Source: Legionella brunensis
GTDB taxonomy: Bacteria > Pseudomonadota > Gammaproteobacteria > Legionellales > Legionellaceae
DNA length: 64,000 nt
Direction: 5' to 3'
Assembly: GCF_001467025.1 (NCBI RefSeq)
Contig: NZ_LNXV01000036.1
Location: 242,939-306,938, forward strand
Positions 27,122 through 37,189 of this stretch are shown piece after piece. Position 1 is the first letter of the stretch. Every line of letters starts with the position of its first letter. The notes under the pieces are model-generated. The model was not told the origin of the DNA. It saw only the letters and a program-made list of their open reading frames with translations, and made no database searches. A program made the translations under genes and the position numbers.

Positions 27122-27928
27122 ATGGATATTGATGACTTTCGGGCGATGAGAAGAGGAATCCCGCTTTTTGCCCTCAATAGAAAAGATGAGTCACTTATAG
27201 CACCTATTGACCGCCGCAACGGGAAAAAACGGCGTGCTTTACTGTTAATACATGGCTTTACCTCAACGCCGGCTGTTTTTCGCGCTATGTTGCCCTCTTT
27301 TTCATTTTATGATGCTGTAATTTGCCCGGTTCTGCCGGGACATGCAGAGAATCTTCAAGCCTTTGCTAATGTGAAAGGAGAAGCGTGGGTTACAGCAGTG
27401 GAGCAATCTTGCGAGCTTCTCATCAATGAGTTTGAGCAACTTGATGTATTAGGCCTTTCTTTGGGGGGCATTTTGGCATGTCATCTAAGTAATTGCTTTC
27501 CATTACATCATCTCTATCTACTCGCTCCAGCCCTCGATCTAAAACTGCCTCTTGAAAAAACATTAAAATTGGCCAAAATTTTAAATTGGTTGGGATTTCA
27601 AGAAGTACGGGGCCTTTCAGGAAATTTATATACCAATCAACATTGTGAAATCGCTTATCGAAAACTACCCTTATCTTCAATTATTGAAGTTTTTAATTTG
27701 ATTAGACAATTCCCATTCACCCCACCTAATTGCCCTACGGATGTATTTTTAGGCTGTCATGATAAAGTGGTTGATTCTTGGCGAGTAGCAGCCCGTTTTG
27801 CTAATCAAGACAATGTAACTATTCATTGGCTCAGTAACTCAGCCCATGTTATCCCCTTGGATGGGGATATTGACAGTGTTATCGCCTGCGTAAAGAACAA
27901 CTTTGCTGCAGATGAAGCAACTAACTAG
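27122..27928 (+). CDS. Alpha/beta-hydrolase (carboxylesterase/monoacylglycerol lipase-like)
   Basis: A 268-residue serine hydrolase. L-L-L-I-H-G-F-T-S-T-P gives the oxyanion loop, L-G-L-S-L-G-G the nucleophile elbow (Ser113), F-L-G-C-H-D-K-V-V-D the acid and S-N-S-A-H-V-I-P the His. The layout resembles the Est30-type carboxylesterases and monoacylglycerol lipases. There is no signal peptide. AAAAGGA precedes the ATG. Confidence 0.8.
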   Translation: MDIDDFRAMRRGIPLFALNRKDESLIAPIDRRNGKKRRALLLIHGFTSTPAVFRAMLPSFSFYDAVICPVLPGHAENLQAFANVKGEAWVTAVEQSCELLINEFEQLDVLGLSLGGILACHLSNCFPLHHLYLLAPALDLKLPLEKTLKLAKILNWLGFQEVRGLSGNLYTNQHCEIAYRKLPLSSIIEVFNLIRQFPFTPPNCPTDVFLGCHDKVVDSWRVAARFANQDNVTIHWLSNSAHVIPLDGDIDSVIACVKNNFAADEATN

Positions 27929-27962
27929 GTAATTTTTGTCTGGATCATTGATTAAACCAAGA

Positions 27963-27994
27963 AGGACTTCAGAGATGGCCATCTCTGAAGTCCT
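27963..27994. terminator. 32-bp perfect palindrome ending in a T-rich tract
   Basis: AGGACTTCAGAGATGG is followed directly by its exact reverse complement and then GTTTTGATTTATTT. It lies between the convergent hydrolase and DUF2807 genes and probably terminates the plus-strand transcript. Confidence 0.6.
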
Positions 27995-28002
27995 GTTTTG
28001 AT

Positions 28003-28941
28003 TTATTTGTTATAGCGATCATATTCTTGCATAAAATATAAATCCCAATCGCGCATATCAAGCACTGAGCCATTGTAAGCCATGAAATCAGTTCTCATTC
28101 TTGGAATGTTATAGAAATAGATATCACTGGCATCCGTCGCCAAGGTGTGCTGACGCTTAACAGCAGCAATATCGGCAATGGCTTTATCATGAGTTTTTAT
28201 AAATGCACGATCAACTCGTAGATATCGACCGTTGAAATGCGCTTTATCCCATAACTCTAGATCCAACTTGCCTACAGTCCCTGATAATTGCATAAAAGCC
28301 TGTCCCCTACTGCGAATAATTAAGGAATTGCTTTTAACCCAATACATTCCTAGCCAAGCATCACCGCCCAAATCAAGCTTAGTGATATTCATAACACCCG
28401 CTAGCTGAACTTTGCTTTTACCTTCTATCGACAATTGCAAATATTGACTATAAATACCACTAATTTGGGTATAACCCCCGCCACTGATGTTAAGTCGGCG
28501 TATGAAAATTTTTCCACCAAGCGTGGTACGTCCCGGATTATTAATCGATAGGTCTAAAAGTCCAGAACGCAAATTATTACCGGTTATCGTCCCGGCACCA
28601 CGATAACTAAAACCATTTAAATAGCGACCACGAATCTCTGCAGTAATAGGTCCATATCGCGGATAGCCCTTACCAACATGTATCAATAAAGTCTCGCTGC
28701 TAACTTCGGTTTTTACCTGTAATAAATCAAGGGTATTACCATGTAAAATAAGCTGGGGACGAGCATATCCCGTATGTAAACTTACATTGATGTTCCCTTC
28801 AACGACCACTTGATTAAATGCCGGAAGTTGACGATTTTGCAAAGCCTTTTTAGCTGCCGGTGGAACAATCACTACCTGATGCTTAGAACAACTTGTCGTC
28901 AATAAAAGAATAAAAATCAATGAGAAAAACCGCATCAACAT
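28003..28941 (-). CDS. DUF2807 (GIN domain) lipoprotein
   Basis: A 312-residue exported lipoprotein. The signal ends in the lipobox L-T-T-S-C, followed by a beta-helix-like DUF2807 domain: F-N-Q-V-V-V-E-G-N-I-N-V-S-L-H and many short strands with Gly/Asn turns. In this family the domain forms a right-handed beta-solenoid; the function is unknown, possibly adhesion-related. Several ATG/TTG codons crowd the start; 28941 gives the best spacing to a weak GGA. Confidence 0.75.
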   Translation of the reverse strand: MLMRFFSLIFILLLTTSCSKHQVVIVPPAAKKALQNRQLPAFNQVVVEGNINVSLHTGYARPQLILHGNTLDLLQVKTEVSSETLLIHVGKGYPRYGPITAEIRGRYLNGFSYRGAGTITGNNLRSGLLDLSINNPGRTTLGGKIFIRRLNISGGGYTQISGIYSQYLQLSIEGKSKVQLAGVMNITKLDLGGDAWLGMYWVKSNSLIIRSRGQAFMQLSGTVGKLDLELWDKAHFNGRYLRVDRAFIKTHDKAIADIAAVKRQHTLATDASDIYFYNIPRMRTDFMAYNGSVLDMRDWDLYFMQEYDRYNK

Positions 28942-29059
28942 AGTCAATGTTCCATTTACCTGAATTTCCCTACATTAGAGGAAGTTAATCTAATGCGCAA
29001 GATTATTATGCCGGTTCAAGCCTCAATTTACTAAACTCACCTGGTTTTAAAATTTTTAC

Positions 29060-30061
29060 TTAAAACCAAGAATCACTATTAAAATCTGATATGGTAATAT
29101 TCCCTGGGCAGCCATCATCACGCTCAAAATCAGGTGCTTTACTTACCAGCTTTTGCAAAGTCTCCTGTTGCATAATCAAAGGAGGGAGTTGAATAAAAAT
29201 ATCAACTAAAACACCATTCTTACATCCAAAATACACTTTACGAGAAGCATTTTGCCCAAAAGTTTCGCGAACCATTTCACGTAGCCGCTCTCGCTTTATG
29301 GTCTCTCCTACGTGCGCGTAGAGAAACAAGCCTAACGGTGTTTGATTAATCTCTTGATTTAAACGTAACGCCAAGGAAAAATAGGCATCACTTGAAAGAA
29401 TTTGGCAGCTTCCATGTTTATTCCATTCATGCCGCTCAAGACAGCTGCCAGCTGCATAAGCAGGCATGAATTGCCGTAGGGACTGTGCTACTTCAGCACT
29501 TAAATCAACTGCAGGGTAATCACAATGATGCGGTTTAGCATTCACACCGCAAAAACCATAATGTTCACCACAAATCTGCTGATTAGGCCATAAACCATGC
29601 AACACCAAATGATTGGCTTGATAAGAATCGGCAGCCAATTTTAAACATTCTGGCTTACCAACTTCATACCCATAGGTTTGACAAAAACCTGGCTGCCAAC
29701 TCAGTGCTAATACATAGGAATCGGCAAGTCCAGGTATCTGCTCACAAGTTGTTTTGCCATTGGCTTGAAAGCTAGACTCCCCACAATCAGCACTTACCCA
29801 TCGCAAAGAGTGTTCTGCGTCGGGGAGCTCGATACGCAGCCAATCAGGATTATTAGGGCGATTAATTTCTTTGATTATATAACTTTGCGAAGGTTTTACC
29901 CTGTAGTTATCAGGATTCGTTTTTTTATTTTTAGAGAGGTAAACAGGGCAAGATTTGTGAGCTTCAAAATTGCCAGTCACGTTAACAGAGGAGAAGGATA
30001 ACAGGGGAAAAACCATCCAAAAAATAACAAGCAATCTTATCATCATGCATCCCAGCAACAT
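29060..30061 (-). CDS. srnA: Secreted RNase T2, SrnA-like
   Basis: A 333-residue exported ribonuclease with both conserved active-site blocks of the T2 family: H-L-V-L-H-G-L-W-P-N (His155) and R-H-E-W-N-K-H-G-S-C (His211, Glu212, Lys215, His216). A signal peptide (about 7-26) is followed by a Cys-containing region of about 75 residues that looks like an extra N-terminal domain. In L. pneumophila SrnA is a type II-secreted RNase that aids growth in amoebae, and PlaC is encoded a few genes away, as here. The first ATG lacks a clear ribosome binding site; the paired ATGs five codons later are an alternative start. Confidence 0.9.
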   Translation of the reverse strand: MLLGCMMIRLLVIFWMVFPLLSFSSVNVTGNFEAHKSCPVYLSKNKKTNPDNYRVKPSQSYIIKEINRPNNPDWLRIELPDAEHSLRWVSADCGESSFQANGKTTCEQIPGLADSYVLALSWQPGFCQTYGYEVGKPECLKLAADSYQANHLVLHGLWPNQQICGEHYGFCGVNAKPHHCDYPAVDLSAEVAQSLRQFMPAYAAGSCLERHEWNKHGSCQILSSDAYFSLALRLNQEINQTPLGLFLYAHVGETIKRERLREMVRETFGQNASRKVYFGCKNGVLVDIFIQLPPLIMQQETLQKLVSKAPDFERDDGCPGNITISDFNSDSWF

Positions 30062-30147
30062 AAGATGCCATGATTATACCCATAGATTTATAAAAATCAT
30101 ATGATTATCTATGACTATAAAGGTATAGACCTGCTCTCTAGTTTAAC

Positions 30148-31329
30148 TTATACCACTTGGCCTGCGGCCCAGCCTGATGACCATGCCCATTGAAAGTTAT
30201 AACCGCCCAACCACCCTGTCACATCAAGGACTTCACCAACAAAATACAAGCCTGGAATATGGTTGACTTGCATGGTTTGTGATGAAATAGCACGTGTATC
30301 AACCCCCCCCAAGGTCACTTCTGCGGTGCGATAACCTTCCGTGCCATTAGGCTTAATGGACCATTGTCTTAGGCGCTCGCCAATTTCTTGCAAATGCTTA
30401 TCTGAAAAAGTTTGTAATTCGGCTTCGAGGAGGTTTTCTTTAAAAAAAGTCGTTACCACTCTTTTAGGCAGTGCTTCTTCCAGACAATGCTTTAATCGCG
30501 CCTTTGGCGTAAGGCGTTTACGTTTGGCAAGTGAACATGCCCATTCATCATAGACATCCAAATCAATCGTCAAAGGATCGCCAGGTTGCCAATAAGAAGA
30601 AATTTGCAGCATTGCAGGACCACTTAATCCTCGATGGGTAAAGAGCATATCCAACGTAAAACTCTGTCCATTACAATGCACTTGGCAAGGCAGAGAAATA
30701 CCCGAAAGAAGGCTTAAGCGTTCTTTATCCTCTGGTTGTAATGTAAATGGTACTAAGCCTGCACGCGTTGGTAAAACGGTTAAACCAAATTGAGCGGCTA
30801 ATTGATAACCATAAGGCGAGGCTCCCATCGTCGGGATTGATAAGCCACCAGTTGCTACAACTACTGCTTGCGCATGTAGCTGCTCTCCCGTATTTAAACG
30901 AACTGCAAACCCCTTTTCTGTTGTATCGACACGATTAATTGCCGTATTTAACCGTATAGAAACCTTTGCCTCTTCGCAGCAGGCTAATAGCATTGCTACA
31001 ATATCAGAAGCCTTGTTATCACAAAATAATTGGCCATGTGATTTCTCGTGAAAAGGAATTTTGTACTTTTTCACCAAGTTAATAAAATCATAAGCTGTAT
31101 AGCGTTTCAGTGCTGATTTACAAAAATGAGGATTGGCTGACAGATAATTATGAGGCTCTATGTAGTAATTCGTAAAATTACAACGACCGCCCCCCGACAT
31201 AAGAATTTTTTTACCGACTTTGTTAGCATGATCAATAATCAATACACGCCGCCCGCGATTGCCTGCTTCTATAGCACACATTAATCCGGCCGCACCTGCA
31301 CCTATAATGATTACATCAGGATTTTTCAT
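30148..31329 (-). CDS. HI0933-family flavoprotein (YhiN-like)
   Basis: A 393-residue FAD-dependent NAD(P)-oxidoreductase-like protein. V-I-I-I-G-A-G-A-A-G-L-M-C-A is the dinucleotide fold, followed by K-I-L-M-S-G-G-G-R-C-N-F-T-N, T-G-G-L-S-I-P-T-M-G and the late G-L-Y-F-V-G-E-V-L-D-V-T-G-W-L-G-G-Y-N-F-Q-W-A-W-S-S-G, all hallmarks of the family. The reaction is not established. The ATG at 31329 is preferred; an upstream TTG three codons earlier sits closer to GGGGATG. Confidence 0.88.
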   Translation of the reverse strand: MKNPDVIIIGAGAAGLMCAIEAGNRGRRVLIIDHANKVGKKILMSGGGRCNFTNYYIEPHNYLSANPHFCKSALKRYTAYDFINLVKKYKIPFHEKSHGQLFCDNKASDIVAMLLACCEEAKVSIRLNTAINRVDTTEKGFAVRLNTGEQLHAQAVVVATGGLSIPTMGASPYGYQLAAQFGLTVLPTRAGLVPFTLQPEDKERLSLLSGISLPCQVHCNGQSFTLDMLFTHRGLSGPAMLQISSYWQPGDPLTIDLDVYDEWACSLAKRKRLTPKARLKHCLEEALPKRVVTTFFKENLLEAELQTFSDKHLQEIGERLRQWSIKPNGTEGYRTAEVTLGGVDTRAISSQTMQVNHIPGLYFVGEVLDVTGWLGGYNFQWAWSSGWAAGQVV

Positions 31330-31408
31330 AGTAAACAAAGATCATCCCCCTTTGATACCAGGCAAGCTTGGCAGCAAAGAGGGAAGATTCAGAGAAACAG
31401 CAGAGAGA

Positions 31409-31624
31409 TTAAACGGCAGTTACATCTTCCGCTTGCAAGCCTTTAGGTCCTTTGGTCACTAAGAACTCTACACGTTGACCTTCTTTCAAAGTTTTACGAT
31501 TGGCTGCACTGTTGATTGAGCGAAAATGCACAAATACATCATCTTGACCATTATCACGACTGATGAATCCGTAACCTTTATCATCATTAAACCACTTAAC
31601 GTGGCCTGTTTCTTTATCAGACAT
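31409..31624 (-). CDS. Cold-shock-domain protein (CspA family)
   Basis: A 71-residue single cold-shock domain binding single-stranded RNA and DNA. RNP1 is K-G-Y-G-F-I and RNP2 V-F-V-H-F. The ATG at 31624 gives the canonical length and has GGAAAG upstream. The roughly 290 bases upstream hold no other gene and probably include a long 5' leader, common for this family. Confidence 0.92.
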   Translation of the reverse strand: MSDKETGHVKWFNDDKGYGFISRDNGQDDVFVHFRSINSAANRKTLKEGQRVEFLVTKGPKGLQAEDVTAV

Positions 31625-31949
31625 TTCTACTTTCCAAATAAAATTAAACGTATACACTTGAGTTAAGCTTAACTAACCCAGAAACATAAATAGGTATACC
31701 ACGCGCTAATTCGCCACTTTGCACTACAAAAGGAGGGATTTTCACGAAGAACACTGTTTCCAGCCAAGAAGCAAAGACCACAAGTGATCTGATTATAACC
31801 TAGAGTTGATCAAATAGCGAGAATTGTGTGCGAAATAATTCTCAATTGCACTTTGACCCCACTAATCAGCGTCATAATTAGCCCAAATCTACTTATTTAA
31901 CCGCGCGAATCTATTGTCAGCTTTTGTCTAGGAAACCCAATTAATCTCT

Positions 31950-33059
31950 CTATGCATCAAAAAAGGTCACAATGGATTCCTGCACGGCCATTGTATCGTC
32001 GAAGCCTAGTTTAATTAGTTCACGGGTAAATTCTTTTTCAAACAAAAGAAAGCTTAGTAAATCCCCGGAGTGGCGCTTGGCACCAAGAAAATTAAGCAGA
32101 AGACGTAGTAACATAGGAATACTGTGGTAATGAGATTGAGCAATTGCGGCTATATTCCTACTTGGACGTAAATGTAGAGTTTGAACAGGTCGCCAAGAGC
32201 AGTGCTGTTCCTTCTCTGCGGGTAACAAACGGGCAATATTGTTCATATGGTTAATCATCTCAATATCACGCTCAAGATTATCTAAAAACAATCCGTTAAT
32301 CATTCCCGCTAGAACGCGTGAAAAATCAATGTCACCATCACGTAATTTCTCTGGGTCGCCCCCTTTTAATTGTCGATTTCCAATTACTAAAATTTTATCG
32401 GCTTGACAATGGATTGCCCCTCGCAGAGGAGCCTCTAATCCTAAGTGACCGTCTCCGTAGTGAAAACCATCTATCTTTGACGGTGGAAAGAACAGGGGTA
32501 ATGCAGTAGACGCCAGAAAATACTCCATTTCCAAATTAACTCGCTGGCTAATATGAAGTGGATAGTCCCAATCTGCAAAATCCTCTGCATGGTGTTGATA
32601 GAAAGAGATAGTTTTTTGTGTTTCATAACAATTGCTAATAATTTCTATCGTTTCTAAGTGTTTATTCCTAATAGCGCCTTCCACATCCTCAAAATCAATG
32701 ATGCTCTTTAGAAATCCGCGCAAGGGGGAGGTATCAAGAATATGCCCTAATAAACGTTGCCTAAAAATCATGCTTTTCATATTACGCATGAACGTTTTAC
32801 TGAGTGCATAATTGCTTATCTTAAAAATTTGTGAGCACGTAATATCAGCCCATAACTCACTTAACTTGGTAGTGGCAGCAGAAAAATCCAATGCATTTTC
32901 AGCTAGCACGGCGGCATTAATACTGCCGATGCTTGCTCCAGTGAGCATATTAAAAGGAATTTTTTTTGAATTTAGAATTGTACTGATAGCTTTGAGGGCT
33001 CCAGCCTGATAGGCTCCGCGGGCTCCACCACCGGCCAAATAAAGCGCTATTTTGGTCAT
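31950..33059 (-). CDS. Patatin-like phospholipase
   Basis: A 369-residue patatin-fold lipase. The oxyanion loop is A-G-G-G-A-R-G-A-Y-Q-A-G, the nucleophile lies in G-A-S-I-G (Ser43) and the dyad Asp in Y-G-D-G-H (Asp203), where D-G-G or D-G-A is more usual. The C-terminal half (E-R-D-I-E-M-I-N-H-M-N-N onward) resembles the DUF3734-type extension of housekeeping bacterial patatins rather than VipD-type effectors. No signal peptide. It probably acts on cytosolic or inner-membrane lipids. Confidence 0.85.
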   Translation of the reverse strand: MTKIALYLAGGGARGAYQAGALKAISTILNSKKIPFNMLTGASIGSINAAVLAENALDFSAATTKLSELWADITCSQIFKISNYALSKTFMRNMKSMIFRQRLLGHILDTSPLRGFLKSIIDFEDVEGAIRNKHLETIEIISNCYETQKTISFYQHHAEDFADWDYPLHISQRVNLEMEYFLASTALPLFFPPSKIDGFHYGDGHLGLEAPLRGAIHCQADKILVIGNRQLKGGDPEKLRDGDIDFSRVLAGMINGLFLDNLERDIEMINHMNNIARLLPAEKEQHCSWRPVQTLHLRPSRNIAAIAQSHYHSIPMLLRLLLNFLGAKRHSGDLLSFLLFEKEFTRELIKLGFDDTMAVQESIVTFFDA

Positions 33060-33208
33060 TTCTTACTGTTTTAGAGTGGGAGATAAAAATATAGCCCTGT
33101 TACAACTCGCTGGCAAGTAACTTAAAGACAATCGACTCCATGTTAGAATACCCTTTTTATTTCCAATGATTGTCATAGACTTTTCAAAATTTAAACTGAG
33201 AGCTACTC

Positions 33209-34866
33209 ATGAAAAAAACTCCCATTCTAATTGTTGGTGGTGGTCCCGTTGGCCTCAGTATGGCTTTAGCATTGGCACGTCAAGGTATTCATTCTTTAGT
33301 GATTGAACGACATCCGAGCCGTACTGAACATCCTCGTGCCCGTGGTGTTAGCATGCGCACGATGGAGTTATTTAAACAATGGGGAAATATTAACGAATTA
33401 TTGAAATATGAATTCCCCAGAGAAGCGATAAGATTCATCTGGTCAGAGTCCTTGCAAGGCAATGAAGTGACTCGGGTAGAAATGAAAGGTATAGAAAATT
33501 ATACACATGGCCCTATTGGTGCTAGTTTTGTCACTCAAGATTGTGTGGAAGAATATCTGCACCATACTTTGCGATCTCATCAAGAGGCAGAGGTTCAATT
33601 TTCAAAAGAAATGATTTCTTTTGAAGAAAATAATACTGGCGTAATGGTGAGACTACGGAATCGAAAAAACAACGAAGAAGAATTTGTATGCGCTCAATAT
33701 GTTGTTGCCGCTGATGGTGCGCATAGCCCTATACGTAAACAATTAGAAATCGAAATGGAAGGGCCGGACAATTTGGGACGAAGTTGCAGTGTTTATTGTG
33801 AATTTGACATATCACAATGGACAAAGCATCGTCCTAGCGCCGGATTTTTCTTTATTGATCCTAAAATATCCAGCCGCTCTTTATTTATGGCCTATGGCAA
33901 AAATCGTTGGATAGTCGGTATGCGCTTTACAGAAGAAAATAAGAAAGAAGATTTCACAGATGAATATTGTATCCATGAAATACGGCGTGTTGTTGATATC
34001 CCTCATCTTGATATTAAAATTATAAATAAAAGTTTTTGGACAATGGCAGCACAAGTCGCGAAACAATATCGCCATAATAGAATCTTTTAGTAGGTGATGC
34101 TGCACATCGTTTACCCCCTACCGGTGGTTTGGGAATGAATACAGGTATTGCTGATACACACAACTTAGCTTGGAAATTAGCATTTGTGCTTAATCATGGC
34201 GTTTCTGATTCGCTACTAGATACTTATTATGAGGAGCGTGCCCCCATTGCTAAACGCAACATTGAATGGAGTACTGAAAACGCTAAACGTTTTTTTGATA
34301 TCCATAAAGCAATCCATGCCGGTGATCATGAAACATTAAAAATAAAATTACATGAACAACAAAAAAATCTTAATTATGAAGGATTAGACTTAGGTTTTAT
34401 TTACCATTCAAATGCAGTGATATCTGAAAATAATCAAGCTCTCAGTGTATCTCCATCTAAATATATGCCCACAACTTTGCCAGGAGCTCGGGCACCTTAT
34501 GTAAAATTACTAAAGGATAATGAACCTATTTCAACATTAGATCTTTTTGAAAAAAATTTTGTTCTGCTAATTGGTTCAAAAGGGGAGCCGTGGCGAATTG
34601 CTGCGAGTGAATTAGCCCAAACATTGTCATTTCCATTAATCGTTTATAGTGTGGGGGCTAATGGTGATTTGATTAACCCTGAAAATACGTGGCACCGTAT
34701 TTATGAAATAAATAGTGAGGGTTGTGTTTTGGTGCGTCCAGATGGTCATGTTGCTTGGCGTAGCCCATCAATAATGGAAAATCCAAAGAATGAGTTAGCG
34801 AGGGCTTTTAATATTACTTTAAATATCTTCCCTATCGATTTAAATAAATTTGTTTCAACTCAATAA
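33209..34866 (+). pseudogene. FAD-dependent aromatic monooxygenase, broken by a one-base frameshift
   Basis: Two adjoining frames together make one PheA/TfdB-type flavin hydroxylase of about 550 residues. Part 1 has the FAD fold V-G-G-G-P-V-G-L-S-M-A and the A-A-D-G-A-H-S-P motif and ends N-R-I-F-stop at 34090. The GD motif lies across the break: with one more T in the TTTT run at about 34085-34088 the reading would be F-L-V-G-D-A-A-H-R-L-P-P-T-G-G-L-G-M-N. Part 2 continues with G-I-A-D-T-H-N-L-A-W-K-L-A and a thioredoxin-like C-terminus. The FAD-binding GD motif is lost from both halves, so the gene is inactive unless the base is a sequencing error. nudC follows 12 bases downstream. Confidence 0.82.
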
Positions 34867-34878
34867 AAGAGAACCTCT

Positions 34879-35682
34879 ATGCACATATCTCATGAGAATC
34901 AATCCAATTGGATTATCATTCAAAATAATGAAATATTATTAAATAGCAATAACAGCCTCCCAAGTGCATCGAATATTGCGGCTATAGCTCCCTATTTTCA
35001 AAGAAATTTTAATTTGGGAGCCTATGAAAAAGTAGAGTATTATTGCGCTGAGGTGGATGAAAACATCACTCTAGACAATTCATTTTATTTTCTTCCATTA
35101 CGTAAGGCATTATCCTTAATGGATAAAAATCAATATGGGTTGGGCGTTAAAGCTTATTCGGTTATCAATTGGGATAAAAATCACCAATTTTGTGGGCGAT
35201 GTGGAGCACTTACATTGCATCAAACCATAGCATTTGAACGGATCTGCACACCATGCGACCTTAGTTTTTTTCCACGAATCTCGCCATCTATCATTGTTCT
35301 AATCCACAGAGAAGACCATCTCTTAATGGCGAGAAGCCCGCATTTTTTGCCAGGCATTTATGGCCTCATTGCCGGATTTGTAGAGGCCGGGGAGAGCATT
35401 GAAGAAGCAGTATACAGAGAAGTAAAAGAAGAAGTTGGTATACGAATAAAAAATTTGTCTTATTTCGGTTCGCAACCTTGGCCTTTTCCTGATTCTTTAA
35501 TGATAGCTTTCATGGCAGAATACGAGTCCGGGGAAATTCTAATCGATAACAGTGAAATTGAACACGCTGACTGGTATCGCTATGATAATCTCCCAGGACG
35601 ACCTTCCATGTCGTTTAGTATCGCATCGACACTTCTTGATAATTTTATTAGCCATTGCGAACTTCGGTATAAAAATAAATAG
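34879..35682 (+). CDS. nudC: NADH pyrophosphatase NudC
   Basis: A 267-residue Nudix hydrolase that splits NAD(H) to NMN(H) and AMP and can remove NAD caps from RNA. A zinc ribbon (F-C-G-R-C-G ... C-T-P-C-D) precedes the Nudix box G-F-V-E-A-G-E-S-I-E-E-A and R-E-V-K-E-E-V-G-I. The NudC-specific S-Q-P-W-P-F-P-x-S follows. It lies 12 bases after the broken monooxygenase, so it was probably co-transcribed with it. This stretch looks more AT-rich than its neighbours by eye. Confidence 0.92.
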   Translation: MHISHENQSNWIIIQNNEILLNSNNSLPSASNIAAIAPYFQRNFNLGAYEKVEYYCAEVDENITLDNSFYFLPLRKALSLMDKNQYGLGVKAYSVINWDKNHQFCGRCGALTLHQTIAFERICTPCDLSFFPRISPSIIVLIHREDHLLMARSPHFLPGIYGLIAGFVEAGESIEEAVYREVKEEVGIRIKNLSYFGSQPWPFPDSLMIAFMAEYESGEILIDNSEIEHADWYRYDNLPGRPSMSFSIASTLLDNFISHCELRYKNK

Positions 35683-35812
35683 AGAATATAGATTATTATC
35701 GCAGCTATTACGTCAACCAGGACTTGTATCTCTCTGGCCAATAGACGATATAATACCTGTTACAAATTAATGGTTGGGCGAAAGGATCAACCCACTAGGC
35801 AAAAGGATAGCA

Positions 35813-37189
35813 ATGTTTCAATCAGCTTTAATAATTGCACTAATGACTTTTAGCATCATCACTCAAGCAGCCCTTCCTGCTGACCCAATCCAGCGCTGTT
35901 TAGATATTCGAAGGCTTGCAGACTTAACCACAAGACAAAAAATGGCCGCCAAAGAGCCCGGGGTATTGCGCTTTAAATTTCATAAAATTTCAGCATCAAA
36001 GCTACCGTTAGCTAATCCTGCGGGTAATATGGATGAAGTTATCAAAGCATTAAATAATCAGATTGAAAACTGCTATAAAAACCAAGGTGAATTTCAGACA
36101 GTAGTTATTGCTGGTCATAAGTTCAAACGTCAGGAATGGTGCCTTGATACCAACAAAAAAATGCTCACTCTTGCAAAAGCTGCCCATGGCGATTTTCAAA
36201 AATATTTATCAAATATCAAAACCGAATTTGACTGGTATAAAAGCGATGGCTGGCCTGAAAATTATGGAGGATTTAAAAAGGGTGAATTTCAATTTACAGC
36301 TTATTATGCGCCAGCCCCTATTGAAGCTCGCACCCAACGCGGAGGAGCCTTTTTATATCCCATCTATAGTAATCCAGGTGTTGTAAACGTAACTTTGGAA
36401 TGTAGAAAATTTAATTTAAAAGCGCCTCTTTGCGGAATCGACCCAGTTAGCAAAATGGTGCGTGGATTTTGTCTGAAAAATACCGATGGCACCTACTCTA
36501 TAGCGCCAGATCGAGAGGAAATTGCTCGTGGGGCTTTAAATCCAAAATATATAATTGGCTATGTTAAAAACCCCAATGACCCCGCCTTTTTAATGCTTCA
36601 AGGCTCTGGTTCATTAATTCTTGATGGCAAATTATTTCGTATCAATTACGATGGCGCTAATGGCAGGCCGCGCACCATGCTTGGTCGCATTGTGCAATGT
36701 GCACAAGACCCAACCTGTGGTGGCAACCTTGATGCAATGGAACGTTGCGCTAAAGATCCCAAATGCCATGATGAAGCCAAGTTACGCTGTAACGTGTCTA
36801 AAGAAATTAGACAAAGCGCTGCATCAGAAAAGCTAATTCGCCAATATTTAGATAGTCCTCTTAACCGCGATAAAGCCGCCGACTTGCGAAATCGCGATCA
36901 AAGTTTTGTATTTTTTTCTAAAGAAGCTGGTGGCCCTTATGGTTCAGAAAATATTTCTCTAACTCCGCACGCCTCATGCGCAACTGATCACAAAGTAATC
37001 CCTATTGGAATGAATTTTATCTATCATTGCAAAAAATCTACTTCATGGTGCGTGGCTCAAGACGCAGGCGGTGCCATTATAGGGGCTCATGTTGACGTCT
37101 ATAAAGGTGAGGGTAACCAAGCTGGTGTGGAGGCAAATGCGCTAAATCACGCAGGCTCATTGTTTGTAGCACTGCCAAAACGCAAATGA
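35813..37189 (+). CDS. MltA-like lytic murein transglycosylase with a Cys-rich insert
   Basis: A 458-residue exported protein. The signal peptide (1-19) has no lipobox, unlike E. coli MltA. MltA/3D-fold blocks are present: F-T-A-Y-Y-A-P-A-P-I, M-L-Q-G-S-G-S-L-I-L, I-N-Y-D-G-A-N-G-R-P and the C-terminal Q-D-A-G-G-A-I-I-G-A-H-V-D-V-Y-K-G carrying the catalytic Asp region. Between them is an insert with C-A-Q-D-P-T-C, then E-R-C-A-K-D-P-K-C and K-L-R-C, suggesting a disulfide-bonded module. The expected role is glycan-strand cleavage in peptidoglycan. The ATG at 35813 follows AAAAGGATAGC; the longer frame upstream has no signal peptide. Confidence 0.75.
   Translation: MFQSALIIALMTFSIITQAALPADPIQRCLDIRRLADLTTRQKMAAKEPGVLRFKFHKISASKLPLANPAGNMDEVIKALNNQIENCYKNQGEFQTVVIAGHKFKRQEWCLDTNKKMLTLAKAAHGDFQKYLSNIKTEFDWYKSDGWPENYGGFKKGEFQFTAYYAPAPIEARTQRGGAFLYPIYSNPGVVNVTLECRKFNLKAPLCGIDPVSKMVRGFCLKNTDGTYSIAPDREEIARGALNPKYIIGYVKNPNDPAFLMLQGSGSLILDGKLFRINYDGANGRPRTMLGRIVQCAQDPTCGGNLDAMERCAKDPKCHDEAKLRCNVSKEIRQSAASEKLIRQYLDSPLNRDKAADLRNRDQSFVFFSKEAGGPYGSENISLTPHASCATDHKVIPIGMNFIYHCKKSTSWCVAQDAGGAIIGAHVDVYKGEGNQAGVEANALNHAGSLFVALPKRK

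Noticed and set aside
34080..34130. Programmed frameshift in the monooxygenase
   Set aside because: No slippery heptamer with a downstream structure is visible, and flavin hydroxylases are not known to use one; a mutation or sequencing error is simpler.
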